From: Allium sativum
Taxonomy: Eukaryota > Streptophyta > Magnoliopsida > Asparagales > Amaryllidaceae
Length of the DNA stretch: 64,000 bases
Direction: 5' to 3'
NCBI GenBank assembly: GCA_030737875.1
Contig: CM060915.1
Coordinates: 571,686,577 to 571,750,576, forward strand
The notes under the pieces were generated by a model that was given only the letters and a program-made list of their open reading frames with translations, did not search any database and was not told the DNA's origin. Below are positions 10,691-22,928 of this stretch, in pieces. The position numbers and the translations under genes are program-made. Every line of letters starts with the position of its first letter. Within the stretch, counting starts at the first letter, position 1.

Positions 10691-12090
10691 TTGAGTGTAT
10701 ATACGAGTGAATGTAGTTGTTATTTGATATAAAATTGTTTTATATTGTGGAGATTTATTGGTTGAGTTGTTTATGGGTTCTGATCGATCAGTTTGATCCA
10801 CTATATCGGTAGGAGTTTATAAACACTCGAATATAATGAACCGACACTGTATGTTTTGAAAAGAGGGTAATGAAATAACTTTACCCAAAGTATATTTTGA
10901 TATAAAAGTGAATATATATTGAAATTATTATATTTGATGTGTTGGTCACTATTATAATTGAGTAAGATTATAAATTAAACGGTTATGTAAATAGCCAATC
11001 AGAATTCATATAAGTGTAATAAATTAAATCTGAATTTAAAACAATATTGAAATTACAACCCTGGAAGGTTGAAGAAGGGGTTGTAAATGGATTTGGACTA
11101 AAAATATGAGAATTTTAAAATCCTGGGAGATTTCAAATTGTTTTAAAGCATTGTAAATGGTATTTTGAAATGAATTTCAAAATGGAAGTGTTTAGATATG
11201 ATTTTGAAAGTGATATAGTATTGAAATCACTTCGGTCGCTGGAAAGTAATTCCGATAATGACTGCGCAGCATCATCGGTGTTCATTTTCGAGTTCTAAGT
11301 GACGGATTACTGCCAAAGGTTTTTTTTTGGAAATGTTTTGCAAAAAACAAGTTGTATTGAAATTCCAGAAAAGGATATTTGATTTTTGGAAAGGCTAAGC
11401 TATTTGAAACTCCTAGGTAAAGATTGTTTGGAATAAAAACAAATTAAATAGAAATTTGTGAAAGCAAATTTGAAATTGAAATAAAGGCAGTTCAGTGGTA
11501 ACTGAATTGAATTGGATTAGAATGGTATCAAGAAAATTGGATTTGTGACATAGGAATCCGAAATGGTACTGGATGATGAGTTAAGAATTTGAAAATCGAG
11601 AATGGAACTTCGATTTGAAATTGAATTTGGCTTGGATAAGCGAATGGTTGTGTTGGAGATAAAAGTGATTTGAGTATGATTGGGATAACATCTGTATATG
11701 TTGAATTAGTAGCAAATATACAAGATGGAATGATATGCCCGACAAAAAGGTACAAGTTTATATTCTAATTGGGTATGAGATTTTGATGTGCCGAATTGGC
11801 AAGCCTCTTGGCTATTTGATTTTCTTTTGGGTTGGAGAAGGCCTAGAGAGGCAAGTTGTAGTTGTACCGAATGACCAGTACTAAGGAGGTGCTGGTGAAA
11901 TTTTTCGAAAATTTCAGATGTTAGAATATTTTCAGAATTTTTGAAAATTTTCGTTAATAGAAATAAATAAATATTTAATTGAAATTAAGTTGGTTCAATT
12001 GAAACTAAAAGTTAAGAAGTAAACAAATAATTTTTAACCAGTCAGTAGGGTTGTTTTCTACCTTAGCAATTTCGAGGACGAAATTATTTT

Positions 12091-12103
12091 AAGGGGGGAA
12101 GAA
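12091..12103 (+). other. Polypurine tract of element A
   Basis: AAGGGGGGAAGAA sits directly before the TG of the 3' LTR and after GAGGACGAAATTATTTT, the usual plant gypsy arrangement for plus-strand priming. Confidence 0.9.
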
Positions 12104-13152
12104 TGTAATGTCCCGTATTTTTACGGTATAATAATTAATTTTATTTAATTATTTAAATAGTGACTCAGAGAATTAAATGGTCGTTTAATTAAATTAAATG
12201 GAATACTTAATCAAAATAAATATTAGAATAATATATTTAATTTCTAAAATAGTTGGAAATAGTGGAATTCACAAAATCGGATCATTTATAATATTTAATT
12301 CAGCTTAAAATTGAATTAGAATAACGAATATATTATTTGAACAAAGTTTGAACGTATAATTATATTATAATTATAATCAAGCTCGAAACTGCGCGGCAGT
12401 TCGCAGTTTGGCGATTCAAACTTTAAATGAATATACATAATCCATTTTAAATCGGATTTCCGTGAAACAAGAAACGTTCGGAGCTGGTGAAATATATTTT
12501 TCTAATGGAAGAGAAAAATCGGGATTTCATCGTGTATATTTTGATTTATGCCCAAATCAAAATTTCAAATAGTCGCTATGGAATTCCTTTATAATTTATA
12601 ACGATATACATAAGGATTTTTCATATAAATTGAATATCGATTCGACCGGGATTTGAAATATCGAGTTATAAATCCAAGTAGAGCTGTATGATATTTTATT
12701 TGGATATATATACGATAATATATATTTATTTATATTTAATTTAATTATTTTTAAATATATTTATATATTTAAATGGGTTATTTAGAGCTTTAAAAATAGC
12801 CAGTTTTGCAAACGACTCCGTTTTCGACAAAACTAATTTTGTTTGATCCGCAATATTTAATTATTGCTAGATTTCAATTTCCGTGATTTTTGAAGTTAGT
12901 GTGTGGCCGTACGGATTTTTAATGTGAAAAGTAGTCGATAATTTGACTTTAAAAATACATTGTGTGAGCCAACGGAGTCGGAATTCGACGAAACCAGTTT
13001 TATTGGGTCCGTGATGTCGAACTCTAGCTGCATGTCCATTTTCATCGAAAATGGGATTCGTATGTGACCACATGAATTTTTAAACGATAAATACTAGTAG
13101 TAGTTGATTAAAACTGAATAAAATAATTAATGTAAAAAGAATATCTTTATCC

Positions 13153-13160
13153 TATAAATA
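13153..13160 (+). promoter_or_regulatory. TATA box in the 3' LTR of A
   Basis: TATAAATA lies 1049 bp into the LTR and is followed about 25-45 bases later by a pyrimidine-rich, transcript-like stretch. The 5' LTR has TAAAAACA at the same place (5219-5226). Confidence 0.55.
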
Positions 13161-14489
13161 CTATACCCTTTTCCTAAACCCTAACTTCATTCAGTAGTCA
13201 AACTAAATACCGCCGTCGCTCATTTGTTTTCATACAACAAAATTTCATGAGCAAAATAAATTAAAAGAAATAGGAATAAAATCCTATAAATTGTAAAACA
13301 CATATGTATGGATTCAACGTCAAGCAAGCTTCCTTTTCATATGGTTTTTATGTCGTTTGATCACTATTCTGGAGCTCAAGTTTTGAGCAGAGCGGTCTAG
13401 GGTTTAGGATTCCAAGTATTTTAAGCATCAGTTCGAGAATCCGTGGTTGTTTTCGGGTTTGTTGTTGAAGACCGCACCTGCTAGCTAAAATTGGTGAATT
13501 TTGATTCAACTTCATGTCGATCTGTCTGTGGGGAACCCTGAAGTCATGGCGACGAGATGGAGTTCGGAGTGGATAATTCTGGTATGGGTTTAAAGCTAAA
13601 TCGAAGAGGATTCTTTTGGCTATTTAATTCAATTTCTAAAGTGATGGAGATGGAGAAAGGTGTAGAAATGGTGGACGGGTTTATCCTGGAAGTGTTATTT
13701 TTGATCAGTGGAAGAAGGGTGAATAGTAGCGGGTCTGGGATTTTTTATTGATCGGCTGAAGAAGAGCAAAGGGTTAAAGCCCAAATATTTGGTTAATTTA
13801 GTTTAAATTAAATTTAATATTGTACGATAAACTTGTAAACTTAATATCTGCTACAAACGTAATCAAAATTTTGACCGGTCAAATCCGTTGGGATCGTATG
13901 GACGACGACTACATGATGGAACCAACTGGGGGTGAATTCGAGCTCGTTACAATTTATAGTGAGATAAATTGTCGGATCTAAATCAAATCATAGACAGTTT
14001 ATCGTTATTTAACGATGATCGTTCAATGTGAGTAAAACTCAACAACTCTATCGGTTCAGATATTTATAACGTATATTTAGAACTGATAAATGATGATTGA
14101 TTTGCTGTGTGCTGACTGTTTGATTGAATTGTTGATTGATTGTTTGAAATTATAGATAACGATATATATATAAATCGTTAATCAAACATTGATTCTGTTT
14201 ATTCATATTGAAATGAAATCAATGTTAATTATATTGTTCAACATCTGTGGATGCAGGGAAACAGGTTGGAGGAATCCGACTGGATTCCTCTACATTTATT
14301 TTACTATTTTTCCTATATTGTAATATATGATGTGATATATAATCTGTGTTGATTATATGTGTTGAATGATATCGACCATTGTTATTAGGGTATTTTAAAT
14401 ACCGTAAGAAATACTGGAATGTAGAAAAGGGGATTTTCAAAATGTATTTTGAAAATAAATTATTTACATAAAATCAATGGATTTTATAT

Positions 14490-14935
14490 ATGAAAAGGAA
14501 ATATTTGTATAACATTAACAAATAGATATGAAAAGGAAATATTTTTATAACATTTACAAATAAAATTGAAAAGGGAATATTTATTTGTTAAATAAATAGA
14601 ATTGAAAAGAGAATATTTATTTGTTAAATAAACAGAGTTGAGAAGGGAATATTTGTATAACATTTACAAATAGAATTGAAAAGGGAATATTTGTAAAACA
14701 CTTACAAATAGAATTGAGAAAGGAAATATTTGTAAAACATTTACAAATAGAATTGAAAAGGAAATATTTATAAAATAATTAGAATTATAGAAAAAGAATT
14801 ATTGAGAAAATAAATAGATTATAAAAGGAAATATTCATTTAGAAAATAAATAGAGTTATAAAAGGAATTTATTGGAAAATGAAAAAAACGTCATATAAGG
14901 AAATATTTGGCAAATGAATAGAATTTTACATCAGG
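14490..14935. repeat. Tandem GGAAATATTTGT array, 3' LTR of A
   Basis: Counterpart of 6561-7050 with a similar unit but fewer copies. It ends at a damaged copy of the ACCCGT hairpin (14945-14965). Confidence 0.8.
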
Positions 14936-15177
14936 AAAGTTTAGACCCGTGCTTCGCAAACGGGTATAACATGATATGGATTTAAAGAAAGGATTTTAAA
15001 TAGAATCTGTTTTAACTGATAGATTGAGAAGATTAATTTATAAATGACATTTTATAAATAAAATAAAATATTTATCATTTGATAAATGGAATATATAAGT
15101 CAGGACTTATATAGAGAAGTAAGAATCGACTTCAACATCGATATTTGAAACTGAATATGGACGAAGAGTAAATTGGA

Positions 15178-16140
15178 TAGGGTTAACCAGTTAGAGTTAA
15201 CCAGTTAGAGTTAACCAGTTAGAGTTAATCAACTAGAGTTAACCAATTAGAGTTAATCAGTTAGAGTTAATCGATTAGAGAGTAAATCGAATATAGTTTA
15301 TTCGAATAGAGTTAAAGGAGTAATCGAATATAGTTTATTCGAATAGAGTTAAAGGAGTTTTTTGAAATAGTTTATTCAAATAGAATTAAAGGAGTTAATC
15401 GAATATTGGTTATTCGAAGAGAGTTAATCGAATGTAAATCGTTCGAAGAGAGTTAATCGAATGTAAATCATTCAAAGAGAGTTAATCGAATGTAAATCAT
15501 TCGAAGAGAGTTAATCGAATATTGGTTATTCGAAAGAGAGTTAATCGAATATTAGTTATTCGAAAGAGAGTTAATCGAATGTAAATCATTCGAAGAGGGT
15601 TAATCGAATATTGGTTATTCGAAAGAGAGTTAATCGAATATTAGTTATTTGAAAGAGAGTTAATCGAATGTAAATCATTTGAAGAGAGTTAATCGAATAT
15701 TGGTTATTCGAAAGAGAGTTAATCGAATATTAGTTACTCTAAAGAGAGTTAATCGAATATTAGTTATTCTAAAGAGAGTTAATCGAATATTGGTTATTCG
15801 AAAGAGAGTTAATCGAATATTAGTTATTCGAAGGAGTTAATCGAATATTATTTATTCGAATAAGAGTTAGTCGAATATTAGTTAATCGAATAGGAGTTAA
15901 TCGAATATAGTTTATTCGAATAGGAGTTAATCGAATATAGTTTATTCGAATAGAGTTAAAGGAGTTAATCAAATATAGTTTATTTGAACAGAGTTAAAGG
16001 AGTTATCGAACATAGTTTATTCGAAAGGAGTTAATCGAATATAGTTTATTCGAAAGGAGTTAAGTGATAAGAGTTAATGAATTAAAGTTAATCGAGTTAA
16101 AGTTAATGGGGTTAGGGTTAATTGATTTGAGTTAATCGAG
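15178..16140. repeat. TCGAATATTAGTTATTCGA palindromic array, 3' LTR of A
   Basis: Counterpart of 7296-8290. The units are the same types but in a different order and number, so the arrays have changed since insertion. Confidence 0.88.
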
Positions 16141-18202
16141 TTATATTTTGGAGTTAGATATTTCAGAAGTAGGGATTTTAACACTATAGTTATAATCAAT
16201 GTTTTTCAATAAACAAGTGGATTCATAAATTGAATCCGAGAGTTACGTAAGGAAGTTTGTGAAGATTTGGAAGGTGAACTTTGTCTATTTTGAAGTTAGA
16301 AATGTTGTTCAGTTAAGGTCTGAGAGGTAGTTATACTCCAACTTGATTGACTTTGTTTTTAACTAAGGAATAGTTAAGGTTTGATAGTAAAGTTCGGTTA
16401 AGTGAATATAGTTAATGAAGGTAATGGTTTGAATTGGCATAGCGATGTTTTATTTAAGCAACCGTTTAAATCCAATGAATGAGTTTTGGAAACGTTTTCC
16501 AAATATAAAATCAGAGATATTTTCTAATCATAGAAAATGAAATGTTTGATGATAAAGAATACTGGAACGACAGTGATACGTGAAAAAAGATGGAAATGTT
16601 TTCCAATGATTAATAACGTATATTTTCTAAATTTAGAAAATAAGGAATGTTGAATACATGGAAACAGGAAATAAACAAATGTATGAACTAAAGAGATAAT
16701 GGTAAATGATGATTGATCAATGTAATTTCCATCTGGAAATAATATCGTTGTTTGCACACGTGTTTTTCTTTGATAGTTAACTCACCGACTATTGAAGTTT
16801 TTGACCATTTTTCCGTTGTCAATACGAAGAGACCAGGATCAGATTCCTTATCTGAAAACCACTCTGTATGGGCGTTAGCGTTGCTATCAAATATGATGAA
16901 GATAATTGAAGACGGAGTTATGCAAGGACTGACCTATTTACAGAATAGTGCCTTCGGCTTGTCCAGTCCCAGGATGACCTGTATGGAAGAATGTCTGACA
17001 GAGTATATTTAATAGATCGTGTAACTTGATCTCTTCAAACGTATGTACGTTTGGTGGCAGAGGAATTCGTTTCTCTTAGTTGTATACCTGTTGTATTTTT
17101 GGGGAAATCAATTTGTGATTTGGCGGGTATGACAATGTGACATTCAAAGTGAATAATTGTGTGATCTGTCGAAGATAAGCGTGGCCTCTAGCCTCACAAC
17201 TGGGAAATGACAAAAATCAGGCAGGCAACATGGCTTAGTGGTTGGCTGCCAATTATGCTGTATTATCACCTATCTTGAGATATTCATTTCATTCTATAAT
17301 CTATTGTTGATGTTGTCCCATTCGGGAAACGGTTGCTGATCACAACCGTTGGTGATATACATTCGATACACTCAAGCGAAATGAGTGGTCGGTCATGTGT
17401 GGCCGGGTTGCAAGATGTTCTTGTTGAAGCCAATGTATTCCTCTCTAGAGGTACACTATCGGAAGGTGATTCCATACCTTGTCATAGTTGGTAATCCATT
17501 ATCCAATAAGTGCTCGTGGTTTTGATTGTAACTATATATGTAGAACGTGAGAAGAAAGCGTTTCTGCTAGATGATTATTTAGTTGTGGTTGATAGACATT
17601 ATTATAATATCAAAAGAGTTTTGATATAAAGTTTATCATTTCTTTCAAAAGGATTTTGAAAGTTAAATCAAACGTTTTGGATTCTCATAAGGGAAAACCC
17701 CGTTTCATTATACGGCGTAGTCTTATGAGATATCATTTTATTGCTCAAACTGTTTTAAATTGTTTTGCTCACACCTGTCCAATGACTGACCCAAAGTTTA
17801 TTTTGTTCTATTTTCCCTAAACTCTTGGGTGTCTAATTTTGTATGGGCGATCAAGTAGTCAGGATTTTACAGATATACCAGGAGATCTTGGAGTAGGAGG
17901 CTTCAGGATTATATAGCCATAGTTATTTCCGCTGTGTTGTAAGTGTTGTACTCTGATAATGTTACTGTGTACATATACTGGTTTTATTTCAAGATATGTT
18001 ATCTATTATATGTTGTTCGTTCTGCTGTGAGATTCGTGTTACTGTGAGGTTGTATGTTCTTCTTTTTCATCTATTCTAAGTTTCTATCTTATATATTCTC
18101 ACCCTCTAACTTCTTTCATTAACTACCGGTATTTTCGATGTTTGGATAATCGACGTGGGTTTATATCGATGACCAAAGATCACAAATTTCCGGGACGTTG
18201 CA

Positions 18203-18207
18203 GTAAA
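18203..18207. repeat. Target site duplication of element A, right copy
   Basis: GTAAA directly follows the terminal CA of the 3' LTR and matches 4136-4140. Confidence 0.9.
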
Positions 18208-18720
18208 TAAGTTTTAAAAGAAGTAATCATACCAGTTAACATTTAACTTTATTTTAAATAAAACTTACATACACTTTATGTTTATATAATAAATTAAACA
18301 ACATGAAATCTAAATTTGGGATTTAATAAAAAGAGTTTCAATACTTATTAAATGTTTAGAAACTTATTTTGATATACGATTTGTTAAATGATTTTTGCAC
18401 TATTTTATATGAGTAGAGATTTTAAATGGAACACCATGTATAGCGTATGGAAAAGTTAAAGGAATTTTGTTCAAATATTTACTTGGAATTTTACAAGAAT
18501 CCACTTGTCTAAAAATAAGTTTTGGAGCGACTTTGCAAGTTAACACTTAAGTTCCATTTATTTAAATAAATTCTTTATTACTTTATGTTCATATAATGAA
18601 TTTGATAAAATGACAATTTTTGAATTGAATGATTTAATGTAAGGGATTTGCAAAGACCTGATAAATATGTTCAAAACTTATTTTAATATATGATTTGCCA
18701 AATGGAATTTCGCCATAAAA
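18208..18720. repeat. Right part of a ~310-bp diverged tandem repeat
   Basis: After excising element A, the unit 4036-4140 plus 18208-18405 aligns along its whole length with 18410-18720. Shared landmarks are AGTTAAC(A/A)(C/T)TTAA, ACTTTATGTT(C/T)ATATAAT and AACTTATTTT(G/A)ATATA(C/T)GATTTG. Identity by eye is about two thirds. A third, weaker copy may begin near 18721. Confidence 0.6.
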
Positions 18721-19762
18721 ATATAAGAAGGATTTCGTCAAATGTAAAGTGTTAAGTTCAAGTAAAAAGAATATGCTTATTTAAGTCATGGTAATGCGAG
18801 TTTTGGTAACAAAATTTGGAAATTTAACAAATCTCCATTTGGTTAATAATTCAAATTGAAATTGTTTCAGGAATTATTATAAAGGGAATTCGACCGGATT
18901 TTGAATTCTAGTTGGGAAAAGGAACGGCGTGACGTGGATTTGGAATTGGATTGGAGTAATATTTTGTGAATAGAACTATATTTTCATAAATGTAACATTT
19001 CACCTTTCTCGATTTTGTAAAGTTTCTTTTATAAAATTTACATCTATTTTCAACTATTTAGGGAAATGTATATATTATACTTTAAAAGTTAAATTATTAA
19101 GCATATTTTAAATTGGTTTGTGACCATTTTGGCAAATAAAAGATTTCCATACTACTTCACAACTATTTACATAAGCATATATCTACATATATATACATCA
19201 CTTTCAATTTAATATATATACATATATACTATTTTCAAATTTAATTATTTTTAAAATAATTTTAATTCAAATAAAAATATGTCCAATCCAGTCTAGCGAA
19301 TCCAAAGGGCGAATTAAAGGATTTCAAATGATAACGATATTTCATGGAAGTTGAATTTAAATCTAATGGTTGACAAAGAAATGGTGAATATTGGTTTTAT
19401 AATCTTAATCGAAACAAATGATGAATTTATTTGGAATAATTGATTTTGGGGGCAATATTTGAAATAAATCGATTGCGACATTTGGAGATATGATTTCAAA
19501 TCTAATGGCCACGGTGTGAAAAATGTATATGTTTGGTTGTAAAAGAGACCGGAGTTGGTAGATATCATACTCGCTGCCAATACCGATACCACTTTAACAA
19601 CTGTGTACGCGGTGGAGTTCCAGAAAAGAAGTAGGATGTTATGGAGGCGATTACTGGATTTGAAGAAAGAGAATGCTGATGGATTAGCCTTGACCTTCGG
19701 GTCATAATTAAAATGACTAAAACAGGAACAATGCCCGGGTTAAGTGAGGTAGCACCTCTGAT
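18721..19762. other. AT-rich stretch without a recognisable gene
   Basis: It has alternating TA-rich sequence near 19180-19260. From about 19540 a GAGACCGGAGTTGG-like block recalls the conserved AAAGACCGGGATCG segment of the other LTRs, so the later part probably belongs to the 5' LTR of element C. Open frames at 19314-19592 and 19565-19843 (minus) match no family I know. Confidence 0.4.
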
Positions 19763-20649
19763 CGAACACGCCTCTTCGATACCATCTCTATTATAATGTG
19801 ATTGATTTGGGGCGCCCTTTTTTATTATGGGAGTGTTGTTCAAGGTAGGTGGTAGTGGTTGTTATGCGTTACCACAGGCTCGGGAGCCGCAATCTGGTAG
19901 AATCCTACCATGGGTATTCCTCGTGTGCCTTGTCATATTATCCTAATCGATCCCCCTACAATTTTAATTTACATCGTACCTATGGAGTGCCATCTGATGC
20001 CATCGGTTACGGTGGGTTTACGTTACTACATAGACTACGGTATTATAAATGGTGTAAGGGTAAAAATGTAATCCCGCTTATGCTATTTTCATTACATTTA
20101 CTTTATTGAATAGACATTACAATAATAGTGTATTATTATATAGATATTAGTTTCGCGGATCCTTAGAGGATGGAAATCCCGAACATCCTTTAAGTTATTG
20201 TACATTTCAGTGGGCACTTCATTTGAGTTAATTCACTTATATGAGACTGTTAGTCCTGACTCATGTATTTTGTTTGTTTTATTCCTTGCAAAATGCCCTA
20301 GTCAGATTGAGTATTTCATCTTGAAATATATCTGTTAGAGCTTGAGATTCGTTGGAGATCCATCCATCCTTCCACTATGTCATATGCGGTCGTGCCATCT
20401 CTGCTTACTACCGAATATTAGTATGGTTCTATATTCATCCTTCCGCTGTTTCTATATTTATTCTATACTATGATATTATGTAAATTTTGTAATGTTGTAT
20501 AAATTTTTACTTCCGCTTGTGAGATATTCAATGTTCTGTGTCTGTGATGATTTGTATTTCAACTTCATGAGTAATAACAATCTGTCCTTTTGAATGTTTT
20601 GAGTTGGTTTAATTATCGACTTGAGGCGGTCAAAAGACAGGTCGTTATA
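19763..20649 (+). repeat. 5' LTR of element C, recognisable part
   Basis: This part aligns with 22412-22728 joined to 33879-34481, the two halves of the 3' LTR split by element B. It ends GTCGTTATA, followed by a primer-like site. The left boundary is not visible because the 3' copy lacks the corresponding sequence. Frames at 19849-20109 and 22402-22758 come from the same repeated segment and are not genes. Confidence 0.75.
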
Positions 20650-20653
20650 TTTG

Positions 20654-20665
20654 TGGTATCAAAAC
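20654..20665 (+). other. Primer binding site of element C (degenerate)
   Basis: TGGTATCAAAAC follows the LTR end after four bases. It matches TGGTATCAGAGC except for two positions. Confidence 0.65.
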
Positions 20666-20705
20666 TTTGGTTATACAAAGCTTAGCTTATGAAGTTGAGA
20701 CACCC

Positions 20706-20739
20706 ATTAGAGATGGTGTAGCAATACCCTAGAATGAGT
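20706..20739 (+). other. Shared leader motif, element C copy
   Basis: ATTAGAGATGG..AATACCC and TAGAATGAGT reproduce the element B leader motif (26068-26100) at nearly the same distance from the primer site. Confidence 0.55.
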
Positions 20740-22275
20740 GAAATCAGCATGGAATCATTCTGAGAGAGCGTATTTTTAAATTAAAAATATTTTAAATGAT
20801 TTTAAGGGATTTCAAAATGATTTTTATATATATGAATAATTTCAAGTTTTATCCTTGTCTTAAGAATATATCCTCGTTTTAATCCCATTCCTTTGAACTC
20901 GTCCCTTGCTGGATCCTCCTTGAGTTAGGGTTTTTCCTGAATCTAAGTCTCGTTTTGTTTTAGAAACTTAGATTAGTCATGTGTAGACCCTGAATCTTCC
21001 TTAATTCATTTTGCCTATCCTTGATAAATCCATCTTGTTCATCCGGTTGTTCAGCCCTTAGCTTTTAATCCAACTTAGCTCGAATCGGATTAAAACCTAG
21101 GGATGGGAGTTTACAGCAAAACCTGAATAAATAATTAAGTAAAAAACACTTGGTTATGTTGAATAAATTGAATTGAAAATTCAATAATAATGACCTAGAT
21201 GTGGATTTGTAACGCTATATCAAAAGACAATTTAATGGTTAAAAGTATAAGAACTTGTAAATTTGGAAATAAAGACCTAAGAGAAAAAAATAACTTTTTT
21301 GAAAATACCAGTAAAGGGGAACAAAAGTTTCGGGAATCAGTATGGTATAAATTAAAAGTTTATAAGTATAAATTGGTTTAAAAAAATAGGAGTATAACTC
21401 TTGGAACTAAAATCATCTTATATAAATATAGAATAATAATTTGTATAAGTACCTATACATGCATATATTATAGGATTTCACGATTAAGTGAAACAAATAT
21501 TAGACTAGTGTTAATATTTATATATTATAGGGTTTATAATTAGGCAAACGATAAACTTAAGATTTTGGGAACAATGCGTATTCGAAAAAAAAAGTAAAGC
21601 CCTGTATAATAATGCTAAGAATAACACTTTGCATGGTTTCCATTATAAGTTTGAGATTGTATAAGTAAATAAATGTTTTCAACCAAATATGTTATTTTTA
21701 CATATAGAAATTGTGTGTATTCTAAAGAAAAAGATTTCGAATAGTTTGTGACGTCAAGGTTGGAATATCAGGTATATGGAGATTTTGGGACATACGCCTA
21801 GCTAACGTATGTACTAAATTCTTCATGTACTAGATAAATATAGATTCTCACTATAGTCACTTGAAAATGAACCTAATGGTTGTCGTGAGATCACCCGTGT
21901 TTATTTCCAAGTTTTGGAAGTGATGAAGATGTATAATTCCAATCGAGATGTCGAATTAATATTGAAACCTCATTTTGAAAGAATAAGAAAGTTGATTTTG
22001 ATATTGCGTTAGAATTGGAGATCGGTTTTAAAGTAGAAAATCTAAAATAGTAATGGGATACCTATAAAGGTTTTTATGAAATTTTAAAGCTTATCCATAT
22101 GAACATAAGACATTTAGACAAGCATTGTATGAAAATTTATGTACGCAAACTTATAAAATTAAGGGGAACTAAGAATATAAATGGAAAGCCGATTTGCTAA
22201 GAAGTTATGTGTATCATTATATATATTCTAAAATTTGGATTAGTATACATTTAAAATTTAGATCAGAGCTAAAAT
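20740..22275 (+). other. Internal non-coding region of element C
   Basis: AT-rich, with stops in all frames and no domain recognised. The 60-codon frame at 21199-21381 is not supported. Positions 21848-21926 align loosely with the module common to A and D. Confidence 0.5.
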
Positions 22276-22294
22276 TTTAAGTGGGGGAGAAGAC
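22276..22294 (+). other. Polypurine tract of element C
   Basis: TTTTAAGTGGGGGAGAAGAC directly precedes TGTTTTTCCCCG, the inferred first bases of the 3' LTR. Confidence 0.6.
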
Positions 22295-22728
22295 TGTTTT
22301 TCCCCGTTTGAAACCTTGTAAATAAATTGAAATATGAACGTATTGAATTGGACAAAAGTAATCACTTATGATAAATTAGATTTTGTGTATATAAATCTTA
22401 CTTGAAAGTAAAATGGAACATGCTTCTTCGATACCATCTCTTTTACTATGTGATTGATTTGGGGCGCCCTTTTTTATTATGGGAGTGTTGTTCGAGGTGG
22501 GCGGTAGTGGCTGCTATGCATTACCACTGGCTTGGGAGCCGCAATCCGGTAGAATCCTACCATGGGTATTCCTCGTATGCCTTGTCATATTATCCTTATC
22601 AAGCCCCCTACGATTTTGATTTATATCGTACCTACGGAGTGCCCTCTGATGCCATCGGTTACGGTGGGTTTACGGTACTGTATAGACTACGGAATTATAC
22701 ATTGTGTAAGGGTAAAAATGTAATCCCG
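22295..22728 (+). repeat. 3' LTR of element C, part before the B insertion
   Basis: The first ~117 bp have no match in the visible 5' LTR. From about 22412 the sequence follows the 5' copy closely up to the TCCCG at which B inserted. Confidence 0.7.
22724..22728. repeat. Target site duplication of element B, left copy
   Basis: TCCCG precedes the 5' LTR of B and recurs at 33879-33883. The uninterrupted site is visible in the C 5' LTR near 20070. Confidence 0.92.
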
Positions 22729-22928
22729 TGTAATGATCTGAAATTTTGGACTAGATAATGATTAGTTTATAGGTTAATTAAAGTTGTAATAAGTTGTTTA
22801 GATTATAAAATATAGTTAAGAAGTATATAATCTTATATATACCTTTGGTATCATTTGGTTAAGTGTTACATATAGTTTTTAATAGCATTTAAAGGGTAAA
22901 TGCTACTAAAAACACCTCCTTTCTCTTT

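Larger units (their letters stand above)
10366..12103 (+). other. Internal non-coding region of element A
   Basis: No frame encodes a retrotransposon domain. It starts with the primer site, carries a second LTR-tail/primer-site junction at 10591-10618 and a leader motif at 10656-10690. Two modules are shared with element D: 11224-11304 (with D 36242-36322) and 11725-11925 (with D 36652-36846). The second module contains a near-perfect palindrome at 11897-11915. It ends with GAGGACGAAATTATTTTAAG and the polypurine tract. A minus-strand 75-codon frame at 11528-11755 is not supported. Confidence 0.8.
4141..18202 (+). mobile_element. Element A: complete non-autonomous LTR retrotransposon with giant LTRs
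   Basis: A 14,062-bp element bounded by a perfect 5-bp duplication (GTAAA). It has two directly repeated LTRs (4141-10365 and 12104-18202) beginning TGTAATGTCCCG and ending CGGGACGTTATA and CGGGACGTTGCA. A primer binding site complementary to initiator tRNA-Met follows the 5' LTR, and a polypurine tract precedes the 3' LTR. The internal region is only about 1.74 kb and has no gag, protease, RT, RNase H or integrase motif in any frame. The LTRs make up about 88 percent of the element. This fits the LARD concept, although known LARDs usually have shorter LTRs and larger internal domains. Movement would need proteins in trans, plausibly from B-like chromoviruses. The LTRs differ by many point changes and small indels, so the insertion is not recent. 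Confidence 0.92.
12104..18202 (+). repeat. 3' LTR of element A (6099 bp)
   Basis: Direct repeat of 4141-10365 with the same internal order. It keeps an intact TATAAATA (13153-13160) where the 5' copy is mutated. Donor-like GTGAGT lies at 14028, arrays at about 14490-14935 and 15178-16140. It ends CGGGACGTTGCA before the GTAAA duplication. Confidence 0.92.

Noticed and set aside
19849..20109. 86-codon frame similar to 22402-22758
   Set aside because: Both are the same LTR segment of element C; the similarity is due to the LTR repeat.
18990..20649. 5' LTR of C starting at TGTAACATTTCACC
   Set aside because: No convincing match to the 3' LTR start (TGTTTTTCCCCG) and no target duplication with the CCCAG after 34481.
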